A model generated the notes under the pieces. That model saw only the letters and a list, made by a program, of their open reading frames with translations. It did not search any database and was not told the DNA's origin. Made by a program: the position numbers and the translations under genes. A DNA stretch of 64,000 bases from an uncultured Sulfuricurvum sp. Lineage in GTDB: Bacteria > Campylobacterota > Campylobacteria > Campylobacterales > Sulfurimonadaceae. The first letter of the stretch is position 1; the number at the start of each line of letters is the position of its first letter. The stretch is from the NCBI GenBank assembly GCA_903844635.1, contig CAIMUF010000081.1:62001-126000 (forward strand), read 5' to 3'. Positions 1-9,091 of the stretch are shown piece by piece.

Positions 1-40
1 TATCGCAATGATGAAAAAAAAGTAAAAATATGACAGTTTG

Positions 41-1060
41 TTATATTTTATCAATTCCTACGAGCTTAATTTCGCTCAAAATAGATTTGGATTCTTTGAG
101 TGCCTGAATAGTATCAGGGCGCGGATGACCGATGGCGATTGCACTTCCATTACGCTTTGCAATTTCAACGGCTTCACGTATTTGTTTTTTGATGTTTTCA
201 ACACCATCATGATGATCTAAAAATACATCGCGGCCTAGGTAACGCATTCCATATTTCGTATCAATCACTTTTACTTTGCTCTGTGCTGTGGTTCGACTAT
301 CCACAAAAATAAGCCCATTCTCTCTCATTACCGATACCAAACGATCCATGGCATCTTCATCTGCCGTAAACTTTGAACCGGTGTGATTATTAATATAGCG
401 AACGTCCGGATAAAGTTTTTTGATTTTTTGAATTTGTGAAGCTATCATCTCTTTCGAGTCACTTATCCGCAATGTCACCTGCTCTTCATCATTAAAATCA
501 ACCGCTTCAAGAGGTAAATGCACCATATAGCCATTTATTCCCTGCGCCAACGTTGCTGATTCATTATGGCGAGGACTCGGTGGTAAAAATGACATAACGA
601 GAGGTAATCCAACGGATCGAATTGCTTTTACATCATGTGCATACGATACATCATCCATGATGATAACTAACTTTGCAGTGCCTTGTATTACGGGATGAGA
701 GATTCTAGGCTCACTAGGTGGTGGTGCTGCTTTTTTGTCTTTGGGGGCGTATTCATGATGAGCACTAATCGATTCATGTTCCAGTAACTCTTTAAGAGCT
801 TTTTTAAGATGACCAATCTCGAGATTTTGCTCATTGGCTTTTAATGAAGCATTCGTATCTACTTTAGCAATCTCTTTAATTTGTCCCATGAGTAACTCGG
901 TCTGTTCACGTTGGCGATCTGTCTCATCTTGAGCTTGATTGAAACCAATAAAATAACCAATTAAAATAGCTACACAAATCATAATAAGCAATGATAAAAA
1001 AACGGCAATATGTTTTAATGAAAAAAGAGATCGAAAAGAAGAAGTGTGCTTATGCATCAA
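41..1060 (-). CDS. Divergent polysaccharide deacetylase family protein (YibQ-like)
   Basis: The 339-residue protein has one N-terminal membrane anchor (about residues 17-40), a glutamine/glutamate-rich coiled-coil stretch to about residue 95, and a C-terminal domain starting near 'KLVIIMDDVSYAHD'. The pair of Asp in 'IIMDD', the 'VMSFLPPSPRH' segment and the late 'AIAIGHPRPDT' are typical of the divergent polysaccharide deacetylase family (DUF610/YibQ), placed in the periplasm. The substrate is unknown; a cell-envelope polysaccharide is the usual guess. It lies 75 bp downstream of ilvC on the same strand, an order also known in Campylobacter, where dprA follows; dprA would be off the left edge. 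Confidence 0.85.
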   Translation of the reverse strand: MMHKHTSSFRSLFSLKHIAVFLSLLIMICVAILIGYFIGFNQAQDETDRQREQTELLMGQIKEIAKVDTNASLKANEQNLEIGHLKKALKELLEHESISAHHEYAPKDKKAAPPPSEPRISHPVIQGTAKLVIIMDDVSYAHDVKAIRSVGLPLVMSFLPPSPRHNESATLAQGINGYMVHLPLEAVDFNDEEQVTLRISDSKEMIASQIQKIKKLYPDVRYINNHTGSKFTADEDAMDRLVSVMRENGLIFVDSRTTAQSKVKVIDTKYGMRYLGRDVFLDHHDGVENIKKQIREAVEIAKRNGSAIAIGHPRPDTIQALKESKSILSEIKLVGIDKI

Positions 1061-1096
1061 GAAACATTTATGTTAAATTTGTATTTTAGAGCTGAG

Positions 1097-1114
1097 TTCC
1101 CGCCTTCGCGGGAA
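1097..1114. repeat. GC-rich intergenic hairpin 'TTCCCGCC..GCGGGAA'
   Basis: A perfect 7-bp inverted repeat (TTCCCGC / GCGGGAA) with a CTTC loop lies in the 75-bp gap between ilvC and the deacetylase gene. It resembles the hairpin at 49579-49598. It could act as a transcript-end structure for ilvC, but no T-run follows in the minus direction, so I class it as a dispersed GC-rich repeat rather than a firm terminator. Confidence 0.5.
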
Positions 1115-1135
1115 TAACGAGCTTAAAAGCAATTC

Positions 1136-2188
<1,053 letters not shown>

Positions 2189-2202
2189 TTAAAATTTGGC
2201 GA

Positions 2203-2208
2203 ATTATA
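2203..2208 (-). promoter_or_regulatory. -10 element of the ilvC promoter
   Basis: Read on the minus strand the sequence is GGTATAATTCGCC, a perfect TATAAT about 45 bp upstream of the ilvC ATG. No convincing -35 hexamer is seen, which is usual for campylobacterotal vegetative promoters. Confidence 0.5.
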
Positions 2209-2322
2209 CCCCACATTTGCAAAAAGAAAGATAAGTGTCCCCTTATAACTGAAAGCTAAATTTTCTCTTTAGCCAGTACGACAAATTGCATGCTACAATT
2301 CATCAAAAAATTAGGGGCCATT

Positions 2323-2979
2323 GTGAAAAAATTTAATTTATTTAAAGAGATTATTGTTGTCAATCGCAGCGATTTTATGCTTGGACTCAACTCTAACAAA
2401 CGTTTTGCCATCAGCTATGCAGGTGACGTTGTCTTTGAACCTTTTGCACCCGATCTCATCTCTATTTATGAGGGAAGTATCGCTCCTGTTTCCCCTCTAG
2501 CGACTAATTTGGCACGTCCTATCAGTGACATCCTTGGCAAAAATTACCGTATCGTTGAAGATGAAGATCGCATACTCATAAAAGCCACAGCTGCGTGGCA
2601 GTCTATCATCGGATTTAATCAACGTCGCGCCATGTATGATGATACTACAGGTGATGGTATTGCCGAGTTTTCAGACAAAACTCTCGAAACTATTGGATGG
2701 CATGCTACAGAATTTAATATCCGATATCGTGATATTGTTGATCAATTTGAAGAAAAATGTGAAGGAATTTTGATCTGTATTGAGCAAGAAGAACCTTATC
2801 AGTTCAGCGGTCTTGGATTCTTATTTGAGTTAGAAGCAGCACAAAAACTCGCATTTGACTATTGTGCCGATATTGTCAAAGACACAATAGCGAATGATAA
2901 AGATTTTGCTACATTGAGTGACGATGAAGAAGAGGCTAGAGACTATTTTTTAGCTGGCCTAAATATCTCTCTAAAATAA
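2323..2979 (+). CDS. Conserved hypothetical protein next to ruvX
   Basis: I do not recognise a functional family. The product is soluble-looking and acidic, about 218 residues, with no signal peptide, membrane helix or cysteine cluster. A GTG start at 2323 (reading 'MKKFNLFKEIIVV') is preferred because AGGGG stands 5-7 nt upstream; an ATG at 2290 in the same frame has no ribosome site. The last 37-44 bp overlap the convergent ruvX gene, so the two mRNAs are complementary at their 3' ends. The repeated aromatic and acidic pattern and the intact frame argue for a real gene. Confidence 0.75.
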   Translation: MKKFNLFKEIIVVNRSDFMLGLNSNKRFAISYAGDVVFEPFAPDLISIYEGSIAPVSPLATNLARPISDILGKNYRIVEDEDRILIKATAAWQSIIGFNQRRAMYDDTTGDGIAEFSDKTLETIGWHATEFNIRYRDIVDQFEEKCEGILICIEQEEPYQFSGLGFLFELEAAQKLAFDYCADIVKDTIANDKDFATLSDDEEEARDYFLAGLNISLK

Positions 2980-3343
2980 TCTTAGCCGAAAGGGAGTCAA
3001 TGCGACCGTCGCGTTTATAACGGATTTCACCTTTCATTAGTGCTTCTGCTTCTTGAGAGCTGTAAGATTCATCTTGATAGGCAATTTCACCTGCAAATTC
3101 AACAAGATTCATAAAATGATTAACGCGACGACGCATCTCGTCTTCCGTGGTGCTTCCCATTGGAATACCGACCACGACTGTCGTTGCCTCGTATTCATTT
3201 AACACTTTCTTAACGTCGTTAGCCGCTTGATTACGGTTTTTTCGCTCTACGGCCATTAGCGGTGTAACGATTCCTGCTCCTGCATATAATGCTAATCCAA
3301 TCCGTTTTAATCCTAAATCAATCGCAATTATTGCACCCATCAT
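2936..3343 (-). CDS. ruvX: Putative Holliday junction resolvase RuvX/YqgF
   Basis: RNase H-fold protein of the YqgF/RuvX family, involved in 16S rRNA 5'-end maturation and/or Holliday junction processing. The N-terminal 'AIIAIDLGLKRIGLA' carries the catalytic Asp; 'VVVGIP' and the C-terminal 'SLSAKIILERYL' with its Asp/Ser are conserved. The frame is open to a TTG at 3355, but the ATG at 3343, or the one at 3340, is the likelier start: it overlaps the mnmE stop as ATGA and follows GGGG. It is the last gene of the rpmH-to-ruvX run. Confidence 0.92.
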   Translation of the reverse strand: MMGAIIAIDLGLKRIGLALYAGAGIVTPLMAVERKNRNQAANDVKKVLNEYEATTVVVGIPMGSTTEDEMRRRVNHFMNLVEFAGEIAYQDESYSSQEAEALMKGEIRYKRDGRIDSLSAKIILERYLGQLKNSL

Positions 3344-4683
3344 TTCCCCAAACAAAATTGACCGAACATTTTATCAAACATCTCATCGAGTTCATAAGGT
3401 CGGGTAATCGAGGAGAGTGAACGGATAGCTTGATTGATATGAAAAGAGAAAAATTCTAACTCACCGCTTTGCAATGGCTCATAGGCTTCATCGATGGCTA
3501 CAAGAGTATCTGAGGTTGCACTAATCTGACGCTGTGAAATGAGCATCATCTCCTCCGAATCGTTATCATGATCCATCACATGACTCAATGCATCAATCAA
3601 AATATCAGTATCCTCTTTGCAACTAAGCGCTATCGGGGAGTATTTTTTTAAATTTTCATCGGGAAATATTTTGGGTAAGTCAACTTTGTTGAGAATACAA
3701 ATAAAAGGCTTCGATTGTGAATATTGATCGATTAAGTCAATAATAGCATTGTCTTCATCATCCATCTCTCGGCTGGAATCAAACAATGCAATCACCATAT
3801 CCGCATTATCAATCGCTGCGATAGATCGTTCAATCCCGATGCGTTCAATCTCATCATGCGCATCACGGATTCCTGCTGTATCAACCAAACGAATCAGATG
3901 CGTACCGATACGAACTTGCTCTTCAATCGTGTCGCGCGTTGTCCCTGCAATCTCACTGACAATGGCACGTTCATAATCAAGAAGTGAATTTAAAAGCGAA
4001 CTTTTTCCGACATTGGGTTTTCCTATGATCGCAACACGATACCCTTGCATCAAGCCGCTGCGTCTGCGACTGGATTCGAGGGTACGGGAAAGCTCATTTT
4101 TGATTTTTTCGAGCTTACCTACGATCTGATCAACAACATCACTGGGTAAATCCTCTTCGGCATAATCGATAACGACTTCAGAATACGCCAAAATTTCTAG
4201 CAAAGAATCACGAATACTCTCAACGTACTCACGTAATTCTCCCTTCATTTGACGGGCAAGAATTCGAGCGGCATCATCGCTTTTAGCTTCAATGAGAGAC
4301 GCAATTGCTTCGGCTTGCGTCAAATCCAAGCGACCGTTTAAAAATGCTCTCTTGCTAAATTCTCCCGGCTGTGCCAGACGCGCCCCTGCATCCACACACG
4401 CACGCAAAACACTTTGGGCAACGATCATCCCGCCGTGGCATTGAAACTCGACGACATCTTCGCCTGTAAAACTTTTTGGATTTTGAAAATAAATGACGAT
4501 AGCTTCATCGATGAGGATATCATTGGTATCATAAAGAGGTGTCAATGCAGCATAACGGGGGGATAGTTCTTTTTTTTGAGAAAGTTTAAGAGCAATAGCG
4601 AGGGCATCTTTTCCACTGAGGCGGACAATACTAATCGAACCAATGCTATGCGCAGTGGCAATGGCAGCTATGGTGTGGTACAT
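3340..4683 (-). CDS. mnmE: tRNA uridine-5-carboxymethylaminomethyl modification GTPase MnmE
   Basis: MnmE/TrmE, 447 residues, works with MnmG to modify the wobble uridine of certain tRNAs. Seen in order: the N-terminal folate-binding domain ('YHTIAAIATAHSIGSISIVRLSG'-like start), a helical domain, a GTPase domain with 'GKPNVGKSS' (G1) near residue 220, 'DTAGIRD' (G3) and 'NKVD' (G4), and the C-terminal Cys motif 'FCLGK', which replaces the usual CIGK. Its start overlaps the jag stop by one base (TAATG). Confidence 0.97.
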   Translation of the reverse strand: MYHTIAAIATAHSIGSISIVRLSGKDALAIALKLSQKKELSPRYAALTPLYDTNDILIDEAIVIYFQNPKSFTGEDVVEFQCHGGMIVAQSVLRACVDAGARLAQPGEFSKRAFLNGRLDLTQAEAIASLIEAKSDDAARILARQMKGELREYVESIRDSLLEILAYSEVVIDYAEEDLPSDVVDQIVGKLEKIKNELSRTLESSRRRSGLMQGYRVAIIGKPNVGKSSLLNSLLDYERAIVSEIAGTTRDTIEEQVRIGTHLIRLVDTAGIRDAHDEIERIGIERSIAAIDNADMVIALFDSSREMDDEDNAIIDLIDQYSQSKPFICILNKVDLPKIFPDENLKKYSPIALSCKEDTDILIDALSHVMDHDNDSEEMMLISQRQISATSDTLVAIDEAYEPLQSGELEFFSFHINQAIRSLSSITRPYELDEMFDKMFGQFCLGK

Positions 4684-5543
4684 TAATATTCGTGGTAACT
4701 GTTGATGATGATAAATTTACCACCATCACGGCTTGAACGAATCGCGACGTAACGATCAGGGTAACGGCTTCGAAGCTGCGTGAGAGCGATTTGAACCAAT
4801 ACGCCATCTAAGACTTTGGTTTGTGCACGTCCATCACGCTCAATATTTTCACATACACCTACCAAATAGCGCTCAATAGACTCTTCTTGGTTTTTCAAAA
4901 ATTCCGCAATCTCAAGACGCAACTGCAATCCGTACGTTGCATTAATCCAGTTGAATAGCATATACGAAAGTGCTTTATAGCGATAACCCTCTTTACCGAT
5001 CATCAGTGCTGAATCTGCTCCGCTTAACTCAACTAACAAAGTATGCTCATCATAAACACTGACTTCTATCTCATTGAGATCAAAACAGGTTGATTTAAAG
5101 AGGTCATTAATTTTTGCTTTGACGTCAAGTGCACAATCATCAATAGGCATTTCATCGTAAGCAACATCCATAGCGTAATCATCATAGTGCTCTTCTTCGT
5201 CATCATCATCATGGACTACAAATAACTCTTCATTTCGATCATCAAGATTGACATCTTCTTCTGGGAAACAATCCTCATCGTTACCATCATCCGAAGATAA
5301 GTCATCTGCAACAACATTAGTATCATTATCAAGAGGAATGCTGTTAACGACAGGGGGTACGACAGAAGGGGCGGCTGAGAAAGGAAGGTGAGCAACAATA
5401 ATTGCGGACTTTTTAAAAAGACCCAAAATCCCTTTGGTGGGAAATTGGATGATTTCAACTTGGAGTTGCGTAACCGAACATCCGAATGTACTCGCCGCTT
5501 GTGCGTAGGCGAGTTCTAGTGTATCAGCTTCAATCTTTTTCAT
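4683..5543 (-). CDS. jag: Jag/KhpB-type RNA-binding protein
   Basis: A Jag-N domain (about residues 1-50, 'GILGLFKKSAII') is followed by a long acidic linker rich in Asp and Glu, and then a KH domain with the GxxG loop 'IGKEGYR'. The C-terminal segment occupies the place of the R3H domain, but I cannot find a clear RxxxH motif there. The start at 5543 has GGAG 7 nt upstream and gives 286 residues; the frame extends 17 codons further upstream into yidC without a ribosome site. The yidC-jag-mnmE order is widely conserved. The family binds RNA and affects the cell envelope and division in other bacteria. Confidence 0.9.
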   Translation of the reverse strand: MKKIEADTLELAYAQAASTFGCSVTQLQVEIIQFPTKGILGLFKKSAIIVAHLPFSAAPSVVPPVVNSIPLDNDTNVVADDLSSDDGNDEDCFPEEDVNLDDRNEELFVVHDDDDEEEHYDDYAMDVAYDEMPIDDCALDVKAKINDLFKSTCFDLNEIEVSVYDEHTLLVELSGADSALMIGKEGYRYKALSYMLFNWINATYGLQLRLEIAEFLKNQEESIERYLVGVCENIERDGRAQTKVLDGVLVQIALTQLRSRYPDRYVAIRSSRDGGKFIIINSYHEY

Positions 5544-7158
5544 GGTGCTTCTCCGCAAGATGCGCTTCATGACGAGACACACGTGCCGCTTCAAATTGCT
5601 TGTTGACTAAATACTGTTGAGCAATCGAGAATATATTATTAATAAACCAGTACAACACAAGCCCTGCTGGGAACGTGAAGAAAAAGAACGTAAAGATAAT
5701 TGGCAAAAATTTAAAAATCTTCTCTTGCAATGGATCCGTAAAGTTACTCGGTGTAATTTTTTGCTGATAGTACATCGTAGCACCCATCAAGATCGGTAAG
5801 ATGTAATATGGATCCATACGTGACAAATCGGTTACCCAAAGAATCCATGGAGCTCCTTGAAGCTCAACGGCATTAAGTAATACACGATATATCGCAAAGA
5901 ACACAGGAATTTGAAGCAATAACGGTAAACATCCGCCCAATGGATTAGCCCCGTGTTTTTTGTACATCTCCATCACCGCTGCATTCATGCGCTGTGGATC
6001 ACCTTTGTATTTCTCTTGAACTTCTTTAATACGCGGTGCAATCTCTTTGATCTTTTGCATAGAGACCATGCCCTTTTGTGTCAAGGGATAAAGAACCATA
6101 CGAATAAGTGCCGTAAGAGCTATAATAGACCATCCCCAGTTACCAAAAATACCGTGCAACCACATCAAGACTTTAAAGATCGGAGCCGCGACAAAAGTGA
6201 AAAAACCAAATTCGATAGCGTTAACAAGAACAGGATCGATTGCATTAAGCACTTTATATTCTTTTGGCCCAATATAGCCTTTGAAAGTAAACGTTTGAGT
6301 ACCTTCTAAATAGCTGACAGGATTATCATTAATATCGCCCTCAACAATTACTTGCGTTGATTTGTCAAAACCATACATGATCGTTGCATAATACTGATCA
6401 AAGCCCGAAACAAGATGGACATCGCTAAAAATTTCGCGCTCTTTGACACCACCGTCTTTAAAAATCGTTGTTAACTTGTCACCTGCATAAACCATACCGC
6501 CGATAACTGTCATCATCTTGTCATTAATAGCTGGATGCTGGCCAAGATACAAGAAATATTTTTTATCTTCCGAAAGGTTAATATTTGCTTCATAGTGACC
6601 ATCAGCGAAGAAAGTTACTTTTTTTGTTATTGTCAAATTTGGTAAGATTTGAGTAAAAGTAACTTCTGCTTTACCATTTTCGCCTAAAACGATATCATCG
6701 GCATTACTGCTAAAAGGTGTTTTTTGTGCAAGAGCATCAACTGTCTCATCAGCAAAACGCATTTGTAATGGTTTAGCACCCTCTACCGGAATCAACTCCG
6801 ATAATTTACCATCTTTACCATCATGCTTAATGTTTTTCAAAACAACGGATGAAATACGCCCTAAAGTATCAACTTTTAGTGAAAACTCTTTGGCATTAAT
6901 ACTTGTCAGCGTATCGCTTGTAACTGTTTTAACTGCCGAAAAATCACTTTTATTAGCATCAGCACCATTTGTAACACTCTGTATCGTACTCCTTTGTGTA
7001 ACCGCTGCTGATGCTGCGGAAGTCGTTTTAACCGATTTATTCGTATCTGCACTGTTGGGTGCTTTGGGAGGAAAGAGCGTTGTATAGCCGATAAAGAACG
7101 CAAACGAAAGCGCGACAGCAAACAACAAACGCTGATTAGGAGACAATTTTTCTAACAC
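5530..7158 (-). CDS. yidC: Membrane protein insertase YidC
   Basis: YidC/Oxa1-type insertase, 542 residues, with the layout of Gram-negative YidC: an N-terminal anchor (about residues 8-27), a large periplasmic beta-sandwich domain (to about 320), and a five-helix C-terminal insertase core containing 'LIRMVLYPLTQKGMVSMQKI' (conserved Arg) and 'NPLGGCLPLLLQIPVFFAIY'. It starts with GTG, overlapping yidD by 7 bp, and its end overlaps jag by 14 bp, so the three are translationally coupled. The product inserts inner-membrane proteins alone or with SecYEG. Confidence 0.97.
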   Translation of the reverse strand: MLEKLSPNQRLLFAVALSFAFFIGYTTLFPPKAPNSADTNKSVKTTSAASAAVTQRSTIQSVTNGADANKSDFSAVKTVTSDTLTSINAKEFSLKVDTLGRISSVVLKNIKHDGKDGKLSELIPVEGAKPLQMRFADETVDALAQKTPFSSNADDIVLGENGKAEVTFTQILPNLTITKKVTFFADGHYEANINLSEDKKYFLYLGQHPAINDKMMTVIGGMVYAGDKLTTIFKDGGVKEREIFSDVHLVSGFDQYYATIMYGFDKSTQVIVEGDINDNPVSYLEGTQTFTFKGYIGPKEYKVLNAIDPVLVNAIEFGFFTFVAAPIFKVLMWLHGIFGNWGWSIIALTALIRMVLYPLTQKGMVSMQKIKEIAPRIKEVQEKYKGDPQRMNAAVMEMYKKHGANPLGGCLPLLLQIPVFFAIYRVLLNAVELQGAPWILWVTDLSRMDPYYILPILMGATMYYQQKITPSNFTDPLQEKIFKFLPIIFTFFFFTFPAGLVLYWFINNIFSIAQQYLVNKQFEAARVSRHEAHLAEKHHEKD

Positions 7159-7487
7159 TTGGACCCTTTGTACCTAAAATTTTTAATCAGAAAATAATTC
7201 TGTTTATAAGGAATATACCAATATTTTACCGTAATTAGTGAGAGATTGGATGGATTTATACTTGGTTTTTTTATAATCGGATAATCAATCCCACCACGGA
7301 AGAGTTGATTGCATCTACAAATTCGTAAAAATGTTGCACCAAAAGCTTTATGAAGGGAGTTTGTTTCGAACTGCCAAAGAGCATATTCTGAACATGAAGG
7401 GTAGTGACGACACGAACCGCGTGTCACCAAAGAAAAAGAGTGCCGGTAAAGCCAAAGGAGCTTAAGAAAGAGTTTTCTTATCATCAT
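7152..7487 (-). CDS. yidD: Membrane protein insertion efficiency factor YidD
   Basis: Short, basic family protein (111 residues) with the cysteine-containing signature 'GSCRHYPSCSEYALWQFE' followed by 'GATFLRICRCNQLFRGGID'. YidD aids YidC-dependent insertion at the inner membrane. The C-terminal tail after residue 75 is longer than in most homologues. The gene overlaps rnpA by 26 bp and yidC by 7 bp, the usual rnpA-yidD-yidC arrangement. Confidence 0.95.
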   Translation of the reverse strand: MMIRKLFLKLLWLYRHSFSLVTRGSCRHYPSCSEYALWQFETNSLHKAFGATFLRICRCNQLFRGGIDYPIIKKPSINPSNLSLITVKYWYIPYKQNYFLIKNFRYKGSKC

Positions 7488-7806
7488 TACTCACTAAAAT
7501 GGCATTTACCCGCTTTAAAACGTATTTAAAATCTCGTTGCACGTCCGAAAACTCATTGTTGTGAAGTGGCAATTTTGCTACCCACACATACAATCCATCA
7601 CAAAGTTGATCTGAATATTCTCGCATCAAAGCCCGAAGGCGTCTCTTACAATGATTACGTATAACGGCATTACCGACCTTTTTACTGGCGGTATATCCGA
7701 CTTTTTTTTCTCCCTCTAAGGGGAGATAAAATAACGCAATAGAAGTGCTGTGAGCACTTTTCCCGCGCTTATAAACTCGCTGAAACTCTGAGTTGAGCTT
7801 CAACAT
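7462..7806 (-). CDS. rnpA: Ribonuclease P protein component
   Basis: The 114-residue basic protein binds RNase P RNA and assists 5' maturation of tRNA precursors. The family signature is the RNR-type motif 'AVIRNHCKRRLRALMRE' near residue 48, preceded by 'KKVGYTASKKVGN'. It lies 11 bp downstream of rpmH and overlaps yidD. Length is normal. Confidence 0.96.
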   Translation of the reverse strand: MLKLNSEFQRVYKRGKSAHSTSIALFYLPLEGEKKVGYTASKKVGNAVIRNHCKRRLRALMREYSDQLCDGLYVWVAKLPLHNNEFSDVQRDFKYVLKRVNAILVSNDDKKTLS

Positions 7807-7817
7807 CGATGGACTGA

Positions 7818-7952
7818 TTATACAGCCAATCGCTTTCTACCTTTTGCACGACGAGCGTTTAATACGCGACGGCCATTTTTAGTCGCCATACGTGCACGAA
7901 AACCATGCGTACGTTTACGTGGCGTATTATGCGGTTGGTATGTTCTTTTCAT
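7818..7952 (-). CDS. rpmH: 50S ribosomal protein L34
   Basis: A 44-residue reading frame translates to the highly conserved L34 sequence: it begins '[18 protein letters not shown]', continues '[20 protein letters not shown]' and ends 'RKRLAV'. AAGGGA stands 7 nt before the ATG. It heads the rpmH-rnpA-yidD-yidC-jag-mnmE-ruvX run. Confidence 0.98.
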   Translation of the reverse strand: MKRTYQPHNTPRKRTHGFRARMATKNGRRVLNARRAKGRKRLAV

Positions 7953-8056
7953 AGACATTCCCTTTGTGTATTTTTAGCTCGCAATGTTAGCTAAATCTTA
8001 CTTAAACTGCTATTAGATTTTATTCAGGCTTATTACATCTTCACTAAGTAGTGCCG

Positions 8057-8072
8057 ATATTGTCAATATAAT
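8057..8072 (+). promoter_or_regulatory. Palindrome overlapping a TATAAT box before the 8101 gene
   Basis: ATATTG-T-CAATAT (8057-8069) is a perfect 6-bp inverted repeat overlapping a TATAAT at 8067-8072, about 30 bp upstream of the ATG at 8101. A dyad on a -10 box looks like a repressor operator. No regulator is identified and no strong -35 is seen. Confidence 0.4.
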
Positions 8073-8100
8073 ACGCTATAAATACTATTAAAGGCCTGTA

Positions 8101-8625
8101 ATGATCTCTTCAACATCTCTAAATGCTTATCGTTCTCATGAACTTTCTATTGATATGAAAACCAGTAGCGGAGATACTTTATCCTTAAATTTTGAAAATA
8201 CGCAAGAGCTTTCATTGGATTCTCGTCAAAGCGATGCTTCAAAAGAAAGCAGCTTCTCGTTTTCATCCATGCAGGCGTTTTCTTTTAAACTTGACAGTAA
8301 CGGAATTAGTGAGCAAGATCAAAAAGAAATTGATACTTTTATGAAAAAAGCACAACCTTATATCGATAAGTTTATGAAAGAACTCGAAGATCAGACTCAA
8401 AATTCTCCGATCAATAAAGTAGCGTCGGATATTACTAAACTTATGGGTGATTTAAAAAATAGCGATGAAAATGTTAAAAATAATACAAAAAAAGGGATTG
8501 TAGATCTATTTGACAATGCTGTTAAAAATGTTAAAACAAACGAAAAGATGATAGATGAAGCTCAAAAATTCTTACAAAAAATTCTCGACGGGTTTAATAA
8601 AATTTTAGAACCCTTGTACGCTTAG
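8101..8625 (+). CDS. Hypothetical protein, helical, Ser/Lys-rich
   Basis: I do not recognise a named family. The 174-residue product has no signal peptide or membrane segment. The N-terminal half is Ser/Thr-rich with a repeated 'SFSF' pattern, and the C-terminal two thirds is predicted helical ('FMKKAQPYIDKFMKELEDQ', 'AQKFLQKILDGFNKILEPL'). This looks like a secreted or surface-associated helical protein of the sort seen across Campylobacterota, but that is a guess. The stop overlaps the convergent cytochrome gene by 4 bp. Confidence 0.65.
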   Translation: MISSTSLNAYRSHELSIDMKTSSGDTLSLNFENTQELSLDSRQSDASKESSFSFSSMQAFSFKLDSNGISEQDQKEIDTFMKKAQPYIDKFMKELEDQTQNSPINKVASDITKLMGDLKNSDENVKNNTKKGIVDLFDNAVKNVKTNEKMIDEAQKFLQKILDGFNKILEPLYA

Positions 8626-8981
8626 GGTTTTAGAAAATCTCTTAATGTAGTCTGTGATGATTGTCCTTTTGGAAGCATGTCTATGGATAGGGACGTTTTT
8701 AGCTTCATGTGACAATCACGACATTCACGGATAACGGCATGTTCTGCCACTCGGGCTGCTTCGATTTTAGCGACGGGATGACATGCGAAACAGTCACTTC
8801 CGCAATCTGCCATTTTTTCAGGGTTAGCACTGTGGCATTTGATGCAGGTGGTCATCGGTTTGTGCCGTTTGTCCGAATCGATATTTTTTAAAAGTGCAGG
8901 ATGACAGGTCATACAATCCCCCGTACATCCAAACACCTGTGTTCCAAAAATAAAAATAAAAGTAAGAATAATTTTTTGCAT
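8622..8981 (-). CDS. Small periplasmic tetraheme cytochrome c
   Basis: The 119-residue product has a signal peptide ('MQKIILTFIFIFGTQVFG') and four CxxCH heme sites: CMTCH, CIKCH, CFACH and CRDCH. Extra His residues between them could serve as distal ligands. It is therefore a small low-potential multiheme electron carrier of the periplasm; its partners cannot be told from the neighbours. The ATG at 8981 was chosen because the hydrophobic signal begins there; a longer frame to 9023 would run into the repeat at 9008-9074 and spoil the signal peptide. Confidence 0.88.
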   Translation of the reverse strand: MQKIILTFIFIFGTQVFGCTGDCMTCHPALLKNIDSDKRHKPMTTCIKCHSANPEKMADCGSDCFACHPVAKIEAARVAEHAVIRECRDCHMKLKTSLSIDMLPKGQSSQTTLRDFLKP

Positions 8982-9007
8982 AAATGAAATAGTACCACGT
9001 TCCGATC

Positions 9008-9074
9008 TGCCCTGCAAGGGCAAGCTTTAGCGCCTTAGCGGCTAGCGTAGAATCGAGGGCTTCGCTCCCGATTC
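9008..9074. repeat. 67-nt hairpin-core-hairpin intergenic element, copy 1
   Basis: Plus-strand layout: hairpin A (9008-9022, TGCCCT/AGGGCA with a GCA loop), a 28-nt core (9023-9050, containing CGC-CTTA-GCG), and hairpin B (9050-9074, GAATCG/CGATTC plus inner G-C pairs). The core matches that of copy 2 (14761-14827) at 25 of 28 positions, while both flanking hairpins differ in sequence but keep pairing. It starts 18 bp 3' of the clpB stop and probably shapes the 3' end of that transcript. Confidence 0.75.
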
Positions 9075-9091
9075 GTTTAAAACAAATGTTC

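Noticed and set aside
8053-8060. Possible sigma-28 -10 (GCCGATAT) before the 8101 gene
   Set aside because: No TAAA-type -35 at the required 15-16 bp spacing; the TATAAT at 8067 is a better candidate.
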